NCBI RefSeq assembly: GCF_047528295.1 | Contig: NZ_CP180001.1 | Span: 1,674,001-1,738,000 of the forward strand | DNA from: Peptacetobacter sp900550335 | GTDB taxonomy: Bacteria > Bacillota > Clostridia > Peptostreptococcales > Peptostreptococcaceae | Length of the DNA: 64,000 nucleotides | Direction: 5' to 3' | Part shown: piece after piece, positions 8,574 through 16,483 of the stretch | Numbering within the stretch: position 1 is the stretch's first letter | How the letters are laid out: every line of letters begins with the position of its first letter | The notes under the pieces: generated by a model | What the model saw: the letters and a program-made list of their open reading frames with translations, nothing else | Told to the model about the DNA's origin: nothing | The model's database searches: none | Made by a program: the position numbers and the translations under genes

Positions 8574-9866
8574 ATGTTAGACATTACAAGAGATTTTTTA
8601 AAAGAACACTACAATATAGACGATGAAATGATGAAATTCTTAGAAGAGGTTATGGAGGACATCAAATTTAAATTTGATGAAATCAAAGAAATAAGAGAAT
8701 ACAATCAGTACAAAGTATTAAGAGCTATGCAGGAAGCCAATTTAAGTGATAATCACTTCAACTGGACTACTGGATACGGATACAACGATTTAGGTAGAGA
8801 AAAGATAGAAGAAATATATGCAAAAGTATTCCACACAGAAGATGCACTTGTTAGACCTATAATAGTCAACGGTACTCATGCACTATCATTAACTGTTCAA
8901 GGATTAGTAAGACCTGGAGATGAAATATTATCTATAACATCAGCACCTTACGATACTCTTCAGGGAGTTATAGGTATAAGAGAAGAAAAAGGATGCCTAA
9001 AAGAATACGGTGTTACATACAGTCAGTTAGATTTTAGAGAAGATGGAAATATAGATATAGATGGTATAGAAGCTAAAATAAATGACAGAACTAAATTAGT
9101 TATGATACAGAGATCTAAAGGATATGAATGGAGAAAATCTCTATCAATAGAAGATATAGAAGAAGCTGTTAAAGAAGTTAGAAGAGTTAAACCAGAAGTT
9201 ATAATAATGGTTGATAACTGCTATGGTGAGTTCTTAGATACTAAAGAACCAACAGATGTTGGGGTAGATATAATGGCTGGATCATTAATCAAAAACCCAG
9301 GTGGAGGACTTGCTTTAACTGGTGGATATATAGTTGGTAGACATGATTTAGTTGAACAGATTTCATATAGATTAACTTGTCCTGGTATAGGTAAGGAATG
9401 TGGTCTTACATTTGGAACTACAAGAAGTGTACTTCAGGGATTCTTCATGGCTCCTTATGTTGTATCTCAGGCGGTAATGGGCCGGATATTCTGCGCTAGA
9501 GCATTTGAAAAAATGGGATATAAAGTACTTCCAGCTTATGACGATTTAAGAAGTGATATAATACAGTGTGTTCAGCTTGGAAGTCCAGAAGAAGTTGTTA
9601 GATTCTGTGAAGGTGTTCAGTATGCGGCTCCAGTTGATTCATTCGTTACACCAGTTCCATGGGCAATGCCAGGATACGAAGATGAGGTTATAATGGCTGC
9701 AGGAGCTTTTGTTCAGGGTTCTTCAATAGAGTTAAGTGCTGATGCTCCAATAAGACCACCATACAATGTTTACTTCCAGGGTGGACTTACATTTGACCAT
9801 TCTAAGATGGGTACATTAAAGGCAATAGAGAGAATAAAAGATTTACATAGAGAACAGGGAAAATAA
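8574..9866 (+). CDS. PLP-dependent 'aluminium resistance' / methionine gamma-lyase-like protein (YnbB family)
   Basis: The 430-residue protein belongs to the fold-type I PLP enzymes usually annotated as aluminium resistance or Cys/Met metabolism proteins. The lysine expected to hold PLP lies in GSLIKNPGGG, with DNCYGE upstream as the aspartate that contacts the pyridine nitrogen. The segment TTGYGYNDLGREKIE is the family N-terminal signature. The true substrate of this family is uncertain. It starts 24 bases after hfq with AAAAGGAGC and closes the operon. Hairpin element copy 2 begins 16 bases after its stop. Confidence 0.88.
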   Translation: MLDITRDFLKEHYNIDDEMMKFLEEVMEDIKFKFDEIKEIREYNQYKVLRAMQEANLSDNHFNWTTGYGYNDLGREKIEEIYAKVFHTEDALVRPIIVNGTHALSLTVQGLVRPGDEILSITSAPYDTLQGVIGIREEKGCLKEYGVTYSQLDFREDGNIDIDGIEAKINDRTKLVMIQRSKGYEWRKSLSIEDIEEAVKEVRRVKPEVIIMVDNCYGEFLDTKEPTDVGVDIMAGSLIKNPGGGLALTGGYIVGRHDLVEQISYRLTCPGIGKECGLTFGTTRSVLQGFFMAPYVVSQAVMGRIFCARAFEKMGYKVLPAYDDLRSDIIQCVQLGSPEEVVRFCEGVQYAAPVDSFVTPVPWAMPGYEDEVIMAAGAFVQGSSIELSADAPIRPPYNVYFQGGLTFDHSKMGTLKAIERIKDLHREQGK

Positions 9867-9881
9867 GATTTTTCTGATACA

Positions 9882-10092
9882 TAAAGGGTATCTTAAATTT
9901 TTCTATAAATATCTATTTTTAGCAAGAACTTAAAATAATAATAATTTCATTCTCCAGGCTTCGACGCCTCACAATGTTAGAGTAAAACATTTAAAGGTTG
10001 TGAGGCGTCTCCAGATTGTCGAATGATAATTTATTATTATCTTTGCGTTCTAAAATAGATATTTATTCTAAAAATTTTAAGATACCCTTTTT
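9882..10092 (+). repeat. 3'-end hairpin element, copy 2
   Basis: This very long palindrome has AAAGGGTATCTTAAA at 9883 pairing with TTTTAAGATACCCTTTT at 10075, and a TATCTATTTT/AAAATAGATA segment inside. The core is CTCCAGGCTTC at 9952-9962 and CCAGATTGTCG at 10011-10021, and the inner stem is GACGCCTCACAA/TTGTGAGGCGTC. Beyond the palindrome proper, the region around 10101-10120 still resembles the bases at the ynbB-like stop codon in reverse. The distal arm therefore looks like an inverted copy of this gene's 3' trailer, as in copies 1, 4 and 5. A T-run follows. Confidence 0.8.
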
Positions 10093-10232
10093 TATATTCA
10101 GAATAAAATCTTATTTATTGAATATTGAATGTGCTTTCAGATTATAGAGATTTTAATTAAAAATTATTTATTAAATGTAGAAAATGTTATAATAAATATA
10201 TTATGATAATTAAATAATTATGGAGAGTTAGT

Positions 10233-10898
10233 ATGAAAGATGTTAATAGGTTAAAAAAGCTTCTTCTTTGGGATTTGTTGAGCGAAGAGGAAAAAATTTT
10301 AGTTGAGAGTAATTTATATAATGTGAGTTTTAAAAAAGGAGAGTTGATTCCTAAAAAATCCGAGAGTTGTTTTGGAATTATTTTTGTGAAGAAGGGATCT
10401 CTTAGAGTTCATATTATTTCAGAGGATGGTAGGGATGTTACTCTTTATAGGATAAGAGAAGGTGAGATGTGTACTTTATCTTCCTCTTGTGTGTTAGATG
10501 CGATAACTTTTGAGGTGCATATTGAAGCAGAGGAAAATACTGAAATAATTAATGTGCCTTCTAATATATTTAAAAAAATTATGGAAGATAATATTTATTT
10601 AAAGGCATTTATGTATGAGGGAATTGCAGAGAGATTTTCTGATGTTATGTGGGTTATGCAGCAAATTTTATTTATGGGGATAGATAAAAGAATAGCGATA
10701 TTTTTAATGGAAGAAAGTGAATCTACAGGAAAAGAGAAGATTAAGATAACTCATGAGCAACTTGCAAAATATATTGGAAGTGCAAGGGAAGTTGTTAGTA
10801 GGATGCTAAAGTATTTTGAACAGGAGGGAATAGTTTCTCTTGGAAGAGGTAGTGTTGAAATTTTAGACAAAGATAAACTTATAAAAATAGCTAAATAA
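10233..10898 (+). CDS. Crp/Fnr-family transcription regulator
   Basis: This 221-residue protein has a cNMP-binding-like beta-roll (residues ~20-130, with GIIFVKKGSLRVHII and REGEMCTLSS) and a C-terminal winged helix (ITHEQLAKYIGSAREVVSRMLKYFEQEG). It lacks the N-terminal cysteine cluster of oxygen-sensing FNR. Isolated cysteines near residues 47, 84 and 90 are not in an obvious cluster pattern, so the ligand is unknown. A TATAAT lies about 40 bases upstream, and the start follows GGAGAG. It probably controls the ferredoxin and NapH-like pair downstream, whose promoter region has two palindromes. Confidence 0.85.
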   Translation: MKDVNRLKKLLLWDLLSEEEKILVESNLYNVSFKKGELIPKKSESCFGIIFVKKGSLRVHIISEDGRDVTLYRIREGEMCTLSSSCVLDAITFEVHIEAEENTEIINVPSNIFKKIMEDNIYLKAFMYEGIAERFSDVMWVMQQILFMGIDKRIAIFLMEESESTGKEKIKITHEQLAKYIGSAREVVSRMLKYFEQEGIVSLGRGSVEILDKDKLIKIAK

Positions 10899-10970
10899 AA
10901 TTTAACAAAATAAAACTCAAAAATTAATAAAAATATAATAAAAACGTATAAAATAAATGTAATAAATTAT

Positions 10971-11017
10971 AAAAAGTTGCTTTTTATGTGATTATGTCAC
11001 AGAATAGGCAGCTTTTT
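10971..11017 (+). terminator. Terminator after the Crp/Fnr gene
   Basis: AAAAAGTTGC pairs with GCAGCTTTTT and runs into a T-tract. The loop is long and contains the palindrome TGTGATTATGTCACA, so the same bases may be a protein-binding site. Confidence 0.6.
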
Positions 11018-11042
11018 TTATTGTAGAATATCATCATGATAT
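10987..11042 (+). promoter_or_regulatory. Two palindromic operators upstream of the ferredoxin pair
   Basis: The first, at 10987-11001, is TGTGATTATGTCACA: perfect TGTGA/TCACA arms separated by 5 bases, close to the Crp/Fnr consensus (which usually has a 6-base spacer in Crp sites). The second, at 11028-11042, is ATATCATCATGATAT with perfect 6-base arms, and it abuts a TATAAT-like -10 (GATATAATAA at 11044-11053). Placement next to a Crp/Fnr gene suggests that the regulator or another redox or metal sensor acts here. Confidence 0.55.
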
Positions 11043-11082
11043 TGATATAATAAATAATTTTGTGGTGAAAGGGAATAATGAT

Positions 11083-11340
11083 ATGCAAAAGAATAATAGT
11101 ATTAATAAGAAAATGAAAAGATTTGCATCTGTAGATGAGTCACTTTGTGTGGCTTGTGGATGTTGTGTGAAAGTTTGTCCTAAGGAAGCAATATCTGTAC
11201 CAAAAGGAATTTATGCAGTTGTTGATATTGAAAAATGTGTAGGATGTGGGCTTTGTGCTAAAGAATGTCCAGCATCTGTTATAGAAATTAAAAAAGAAGA
11301 AATTATAATAAAAAATGATAAAGTTGGAGGTACAGTATAA
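11083..11340 (+). CDS. 2x[4Fe-4S] ferredoxin-like protein
   Basis: The protein has about 85 residues from the ATG at 11083. A GTG at 11062 would add seven residues, but the AAAGGGA at 11068-11074 favours the ATG. Two classic CxxCxxCxxxC motifs are present: CVACGCCVKVC and CVGCGLCAKEC. It overlaps the next gene at TAATG, so the two are translationally coupled. It probably passes electrons to or from the NapH-like membrane partner. Confidence 0.85.
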   Translation: MQKNNSINKKMKRFASVDESLCVACGCCVKVCPKEAISVPKGIYAVVDIEKCVGCGLCAKECPASVIEIKKEEIIIKNDKVGGTV

Positions 11341-11921
11341 TGAAAAAACAGAAAAAATGGTACGATTATTTATGGATAGTGTCTCTACTTTATCTAGTTT
11401 TAGGATTTTTTAATATAATGTTTGCTTGGCTTGGGTTAATTTGTTTCTTTGTTCCGCTGATAATTTCAATTGTGAGTAGGAATAAGGCATATTGCAACAG
11501 ATATTGTGGAAGAGGTCAATTATTTGGAATACTTGGTGGAAAGTTAGGTCTTTCAAGAAAAAAAGATGTTCCTAAATTTTTGAAGAGTAAATGGTTTAGA
11601 TATGGATTTTTAGCTTTCTTTATGTTTATGTTTGGAAATATGCTATTTTCAACATATCTTGTATTTAAAGGAACAAATAGTTTAAAAGAAGTTGTTACAA
11701 TACTTTGGACTTTTAAAGTGCCATGGAGTTTTGCGTTTAATGGAGCAAATGTACCTGCGTGGGTGGTGCAGTTTGCATTTGGATTTTATAGTGTGATGCT
11801 TACATCTACTATTCTTGGTGTGATTACAATGCTTCTGTACAAACCGAGATCTTGGTGCGTATACTGTCCAATGGGAACAATGACACAGGGAATTTGCCGG
11901 ATAAAGAATATGAAAAAATAA
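11340..11921 (+). CDS. NapH/CcoG-like 4Fe-4S membrane protein
   Basis: This 193-residue protein has four predicted membrane helices and two cysteine motifs typical of NapH/RdxA-like redox proteins: CNRYCGRGQLF near residue 50 and CVYCPMGTMTQG near the C-terminus. Such proteins move electrons between the membrane and soluble iron-sulfur partners. The partner here is surely the ferredoxin encoded just upstream, whose stop codon overlaps this ATG. The terminal reductase it serves is not encoded nearby. Confidence 0.75.
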   Translation: MKKQKKWYDYLWIVSLLYLVLGFFNIMFAWLGLICFFVPLIISIVSRNKAYCNRYCGRGQLFGILGGKLGLSRKKDVPKFLKSKWFRYGFLAFFMFMFGNMLFSTYLVFKGTNSLKEVVTILWTFKVPWSFAFNGANVPAWVVQFAFGFYSVMLTSTILGVITMLLYKPRSWCVYCPMGTMTQGICRIKNMKK

Positions 11922-11946
11922 ATCAAAATTTAATTCTTTTAGATAA

Positions 11947-11975
11947 TTTACAAGATTAACTATATTTGCTATAAT
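11947..11975 (+). promoter_or_regulatory. Sigma-A promoter of a short terminated transcript
   Basis: TTTACA at 11947-11952, a 17-base spacer, and a perfect TATAAT at 11970-11975. It drives a transcript of about 190 bases that ends at the terminator at 12118-12172. Confidence 0.65.
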
Positions 11976-12036
11976 TTGAATATAAATATAATTTTGTAAG
12001 AAAGGGTTGACGTAGCTATGTTATTATCTGAAAATG

Positions 12037-12072
12037 TACATACATACATACATACATACATACATACATACA
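12037..12072 (+). repeat. Tetranucleotide microsatellite (TACA)9
   Basis: Nine uninterrupted TACA units. Tetranucleotide tracts of this length can slip during replication. One unit gained or lost would shift the small ORF that crosses it and change the spacing in the transcript. Confidence 0.9.
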
Positions 12073-12117
12073 CAGCATAACTATGCCCTTAAAAGAAAAA
12101 TTTAATAATGTTAAACT

Positions 12118-12172
12118 AGCACAGGATAATTATATAAAGTAATACTTTATGTATATTTTTCTGTGCTTTTTA
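12118..12172 (+). terminator. Intrinsic terminator
   Basis: AGCACAG pairs with CTGTGCT around an inner hairpin (ATAAAGT/ACTTTAT), followed by TTTTTAT. It lies 110 bases before the CWB2 gene. Confidence 0.75.
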
Positions 12173-12187
12173 TATGCTTTATTTATT

Positions 12188-12253
12188 GACTTATATGAAA
12201 ATCTTGGGTGATATTATTAATTTTTAAGTTTTTAATATATATAAGTCGATAAA
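12188..12253 (+). promoter_or_regulatory. Promoter and inverted repeat before the first CWB2 gene
   Basis: TTGACT, a 17-base spacer and TGATAT form a plausible promoter. The GACTTATAT inside the -35 region pairs with ATATAAGTC about 50 bases downstream, so the arms flank the start site. It could be an operator or a leader hairpin. Confidence 0.35.
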
Positions 12254-12282
12254 AATAATTTATTAAAAGGAGAGAGATTGTT

Positions 12283-14307
12283 ATGAAAAAGCAAAAATTA
12301 GTAGCAGCTTTGATGTCTATTGCACTTGGAACGTCGACTGTTTTTTCTACGGTAGCATTTGCTGAAGGAACTGTTTTGCCAAATAGTGGTGTAGAAATGG
12401 GAACTGCAGAAAGTAGTAATGTAGTATTGCCAAGTGGCTTAAAACTTAATTGGGGAGATAATACGGTATATTATAATGGAAACTATTTTACAAGTCTTGA
12501 GCTAGCATTAAAAAATGCTTATACAGATATTGCTGCAACTGGAGCTAAAGAAATTTATTGTAAACCAAATTCAAATGTAGGAACAATGACACATGAAAAT
12601 ATATCTGGTGATTTAACTATTTATGGAAATGGCGCATCTGTTATAGGTAAAGGAGAACATGATTTAAATATTGATAACGGAGTTCCTTCAAATAAAGATA
12701 TTACCATTACAGTAAAAGATTTGAATGGTATTGCAGCTTGGGGAGGAAGAAGTACTGGACATACGATTAATTTAAATTTTGAAAATTGTAAGAATATGCA
12801 TAAGATTTTGTTTAGAGGTAATGTAAATAAATCTACTGGAGCTATTAATATTAATGTTAAAAATTGTAGCTTTGATAGTGATAAAGGGGGACATAAAGAC
12901 ACTTCTATTCACAGTCTTTACAAGGGTTCTATTAATGTAATTGATACAACATTTAACAAAATAGATGTAGCAATAAACTTAAATAATAAATCAGAAGGTA
13001 AACAGATAATAACTGTTGAAAATTGTGAATTTATTAATTGCGGATTAGGAACAGAGACAGATACAAGTACAAATAAAACTTACGCAGCTCCTATACGTAT
13101 AGTAGCTCAAGATGGTGCAACATCAAACTTAATTGTAAATGATGCAACTTTTATTTACAATACAACGGATTCAAAAGGGAATATAATTAAAAGTTGTAAC
13201 GGAGATATATTATTAGGTGATGGACGTGCGTTTGAAAAAGATGAAGAAATAAAAAATCAAGGTACAACAACTTTATCAATGAGTGACACAAATGCTGATG
13301 TTATGGTTCAAGAAAGAGAATATTACGATTCAAATGGAAATGTTGCTAATCCAAATAACGGTGCAACTACACCAGTGAGCAATAATCAGGTAGTTAAGCC
13401 AGATAGTAAAAATCATTTTACTGTTACTGACAAACCAGTAGTTCCAGATAAACCGGTTAATCCACCAGTATATCCATCAATTCCATCTGAACCAGAAAAA
13501 CCAGAAGAACCTATAAAAACTGAAATAATTGGTAGTAACAGATACGAAACAGCTGTAAAAATAGCTGATGAGATGGGATACTATGACACAGCAATACTAG
13601 TAAATGGAGACAAATCTCTATCAGATGGCCTATCAGCATCATCTCTAGCAGGTAAAGAAAAAGCTCCAATATTACTAGTAAAACAAAACACAATACCTAG
13701 AGAAACTTTAACTAGAGCTTTAAAAGCTAAAAAAGTATACATAATAGGTGGTACATCAGCTATAAGCAAGGATGTAGAAAAACAATTATCTGGAAAAGAA
13801 ATAGTAAGAATAGATGGTAAAAATAGAGTTGAAACTTCTGAAAAAGTTGCAAAATTAGTTGGTAATTATGATGAGGCTTTCATAGTAAATGGAAATACTG
13901 GTGAAGCCGATGCTATATCAGTTGCTTCTGTAGCAGCAAAAAATCATGCTCCTATATTATTAACTAATGGTAAATCATCAACACATAGCAAAAAATCAGG
14001 AGTTGACTACTATGTTGTAGGCGGAAATGCTGTTGTCTCAGATTCTTTAGTATCTAAATTTGATGCAGAAAGAATATCTGGATCTGACAGATATGAAACT
14101 AATAGAGCCGTTATTGAAGAATTCTATCCTAATGAAAATAAATATTACTATACTAAAGGAGATTTATTAGTTGATGCTTTAGCAGTATCTCCTTTATCTA
14201 AGGACAATGGTGTAGTTTTAGTATCACCTAAATCAGACAATAGTATATTAAAAGATAAAGATTTAGTTCAAGTTGGAGGAATGGACTTTGAAATAAATCT
14301 AAAATAA
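12283..14307 (+). CDS. Secreted surface protein: N-terminal beta-helix-like region plus three CWB2 repeats
   Basis: This is a cell-wall-anchored protein of 674 residues. A signal peptide (~1-27, ending VAFAEG) is followed by a region of about 330 residues whose repeating short beta segments and Asn turns (ITVKDLNGI, INLNFENCKN, ININVKNCSF, ITVENCEFINC) suggest a right-handed beta-helix, as in pectate-lyase-like proteins; I see no catalytic residues to name. A Pro/Lys-rich linker (~380-410) leads to three CWB2 repeats (IGSNRYETAVKIADEMG, then VRIDGKNRVETSEKVA, then ERISGSDRYETNRAV) that bind cell-wall polymers in Peptostreptococcaceae. The start ATG follows AAAGGAGAG. Confidence 0.85.
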   Translation: MKKQKLVAALMSIALGTSTVFSTVAFAEGTVLPNSGVEMGTAESSNVVLPSGLKLNWGDNTVYYNGNYFTSLELALKNAYTDIAATGAKEIYCKPNSNVGTMTHENISGDLTIYGNGASVIGKGEHDLNIDNGVPSNKDITITVKDLNGIAAWGGRSTGHTINLNFENCKNMHKILFRGNVNKSTGAININVKNCSFDSDKGGHKDTSIHSLYKGSINVIDTTFNKIDVAINLNNKSEGKQIITVENCEFINCGLGTETDTSTNKTYAAPIRIVAQDGATSNLIVNDATFIYNTTDSKGNIIKSCNGDILLGDGRAFEKDEEIKNQGTTTLSMSDTNADVMVQEREYYDSNGNVANPNNGATTPVSNNQVVKPDSKNHFTVTDKPVVPDKPVNPPVYPSIPSEPEKPEEPIKTEIIGSNRYETAVKIADEMGYYDTAILVNGDKSLSDGLSASSLAGKEKAPILLVKQNTIPRETLTRALKAKKVYIIGGTSAISKDVEKQLSGKEIVRIDGKNRVETSEKVAKLVGNYDEAFIVNGNTGEADAISVASVAAKNHAPILLTNGKSSTHSKKSGVDYYVVGGNAVVSDSLVSKFDAERISGSDRYETNRAVIEEFYPNENKYYYTKGDLLVDALAVSPLSKDNGVVLVSPKSDNSILKDKDLVQVGGMDFEINLK

Positions 14308-14373
14308 TATTTAAAATAGATTAAAATTACTTCAATTGTAAAGGTTTAACTATAAAATTAAAAATTTGAATTT

Positions 14374-14409
14374 GGGACTGTTGCATATACTGTATCAGTC
14401 CCTTTTTAT
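14374..14409 (+). terminator. Terminator after the first CWB2 gene
   Basis: GGGACTG (14374-14380) pairs with CAGTCCC (14396-14402), followed by TTTTTATTT. Confidence 0.85.
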
Positions 14410-14602
14410 TTAAATTCTTTTATAAATTTACTAACTAAAAAAATCATTATAAATTTTGATTTAATAATTTTTACACATATAGTAAATTTATATAATATTA
14501 TTTGTGAAAAAACTTTACATAAAAATGAAATTATGAGATACTTGAATCAAAGGAAAATTTGTATGAAAATTACAAAAATATAATATGTGAGGAGAGATTA
14601 CT

Positions 14603-16219
14603 ATGAAATTTGTAAAAAAATTAAGTGCTCTTACTTTAAGTGCTGTATTGTTTGGGAGTTCGATAGCCCCAGTATCTGCTGCATCAAAATCTGAGATAGT
14701 AGGTGCTAACAGATACGAAACAGCTGCAAAAATAGCTGATAGAATGGGGAATTATAACACAGCTATACTTGTAAACTCGGACAAAAGCTTAGCAGATGGA
14801 TTATCTGCATCTAGTTTAGCAGGTAAAGAAAATGCTCCCATACTTTTGGTAAAGAAAAATTCTATTCCAAAAGAAACACTTAAAAGACTTCAAAATGTCA
14901 ATAAGGTGTACATAATAGGTGGAAAGGCAACTATAGGATCAGATGTTGAAAGTAAATTATCTGGTAAAAATATTATAAGAATAGAAGGTAGAAACAGAAT
15001 CGAAACATCTGAAAAAGTTGCAAAGCTTGTAGGAAACTACAACAAAGCTTTCATAGTAAATGGAAATAAAGGTGAAGCCGATGCAATGTCTGTTGCATCA
15101 GTTGCTGCTAGAGATAAAGCACCTATACTTTTAACTAATGGAAAAACTTCTAAACAGGGTAAAAAATCAGGAGTTACATACTATGTTATAGGTGGAAAAT
15201 CTGTTGTATCATCAGGGCTAGCTTCTAAATTTGGTGCAACAAGACTTTCAGGAAATGATAGATACCGGACAAATAGAGCTGTAGTTAAAAAATTCTATAG
15301 TAAGTCTAAGAAATTATATTATACAAAAGGAAATCCTTTAGTAGATGCACTTACAGTATCATCTTTAGCTAAAAATAATGGAGTTGTTTTAGTATCTAAA
15401 AACTCTGATAATAGCATACTAAAAGGAAAAGATATTGTTCAGGTAGGTGGAATAAACTTTAACGTTGATTTATCTGGAAACTCTAAGCCAGTTATAACAA
15501 CTAAAAAAGATACTGTAACACTTGAATTTTTAGGTGAATGGGATTTAAGTGGATACGGTCTTAGAGCTTATGACAAAGAAGATGGAGATTTAACTAATGA
15601 AATAATGATTATAAATCCTCCAATAATAATTTATCCAGGGACATATAAATTAAACTTAGAAGTATCTGACTCTAAAGGTGCAAAAGCTTATAAAACTTTA
15701 ACTCTTATAGTAAAAGAGCCAAGTGGAGGCTCAGGCAACAAGCCAGGTGGAAATAAACCAGGAGGTAACAAACCGGGTGGAAATAAACCAAGTATAAATG
15801 TAAACTCTGAAGCATATCAGTCTGAATACAGAAAAGAATTCTATAAATTAATAAATGCACACAGAGCTTCTCATGGAAAACAGCCTCTAACACCAGAATC
15901 TGGATTAGAAAGATGGGCATATTTAAAATCTAAACATATGGCTGATTATAATTACTTTGATCATTATTACAACGGACAGCTTATACATGAGATGTATCCT
16001 AATGAAGGTGGAAGTGCAAGATTTTCAGCAGAAAATATATATTATGCTCGGGGATATACTCCAACAGCAAAGGAATTTGCACAACAGTCTTTCAATGGAT
16101 GGAAAAATTCTAAAGGACACAATGAAAATATGCTAGAAGGTTCATATAACCATGTAGGAGTTGCAGTTTATCAATCAAATGATGGTAAAATATATGCAAC
16201 AACTGATTTTGGGTGGTAA
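14603..16219 (+). CDS. Secreted CWB2 protein with Ig-like and CAP (SCP/PR1) domains
   Basis: 538 residues. After a signal peptide (~1-27) the three CWB2 repeats come first (EIVGANRYETAAKIADRMG at ~30). Next come an Ig-like or cadherin-like domain (~300-375, KEDGDLTNEI), a GNKPGG repeat linker (~378-400) and a C-terminal CAP domain (~405-538: YRKEFYKLINAHRASHG, HMADYNYFDHYYNGQ, GHNENMLEGSYNHVGVAVY). Bacterial CAP proteins are secreted, often spore- or surface-associated, and of uncertain catalytic role. The CWB2 triplet is highly similar to that of the preceding gene, so the two are tandem paralogues with the anchor swapped from one end to the other. The start follows GAGGAGAG. Confidence 0.9.
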   Translation: MKFVKKLSALTLSAVLFGSSIAPVSAASKSEIVGANRYETAAKIADRMGNYNTAILVNSDKSLADGLSASSLAGKENAPILLVKKNSIPKETLKRLQNVNKVYIIGGKATIGSDVESKLSGKNIIRIEGRNRIETSEKVAKLVGNYNKAFIVNGNKGEADAMSVASVAARDKAPILLTNGKTSKQGKKSGVTYYVIGGKSVVSSGLASKFGATRLSGNDRYRTNRAVVKKFYSKSKKLYYTKGNPLVDALTVSSLAKNNGVVLVSKNSDNSILKGKDIVQVGGINFNVDLSGNSKPVITTKKDTVTLEFLGEWDLSGYGLRAYDKEDGDLTNEIMIINPPIIIYPGTYKLNLEVSDSKGAKAYKTLTLIVKEPSGGSGNKPGGNKPGGNKPGGNKPSINVNSEAYQSEYRKEFYKLINAHRASHGKQPLTPESGLERWAYLKSKHMADYNYFDHYYNGQLIHEMYPNEGGSARFSAENIYYARGYTPTAKEFAQQSFNGWKNSKGHNENMLEGSYNHVGVAVYQSNDGKIYATTDFGW

Positions 16220-16307
16220 TATATAATCTTATATAGCAAATATTTAAATCTTTAATATAGCTATATAAGATATATACTAACTAAATAAATATACTAACTA
16301 AAAAATT

Positions 16308-16332
16308 AGAGAGCTTCGGCTCTCTTTTTTTG
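16308..16332 (+). terminator. Terminator after the CAP/CWB2 gene
   Basis: AGAGAGC-TTCG-GCTCTCT followed by a run of Ts; a very stable UUCG tetraloop hairpin. Confidence 0.9.
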
Positions 16333-16483
16333 TATGTATTTAAAAAAGTATTTATATTTATGTAAAAATATTTATCTTTGATTCAAAGTGGATATAAAAT
16401 TCCTAAAAAAGTACATACATGATATAATAAAAACAGTGAAATTCAATTAATAAACAAATTAAAATTTGAGGAAGGAAAATAAA

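Larger units (their letters stand above)
11983..12172 (+). ncRNA. Candidate small RNA or leader with (TACA)9
   Basis: A good promoter and a strong terminator bracket about 190 bases that contain no plausible long ORF. A 20-codon ORF (12018-12080) passes through the tetranucleotide repeat, with a weak AGAAAGGG upstream. The unit is a candidate small RNA or peptide leader. Transcription from it could be independent of the CWB2 gene that follows, because the terminator intervenes. Confidence 0.45.

Noticed and set aside
12018..12080. Phase-variable coding gene across (TACA)9
   Set aside because: In the present register the ORF is only 20 codons with a poor ribosome-binding site, so the repeat was kept as part of a non-coding or leader transcript.
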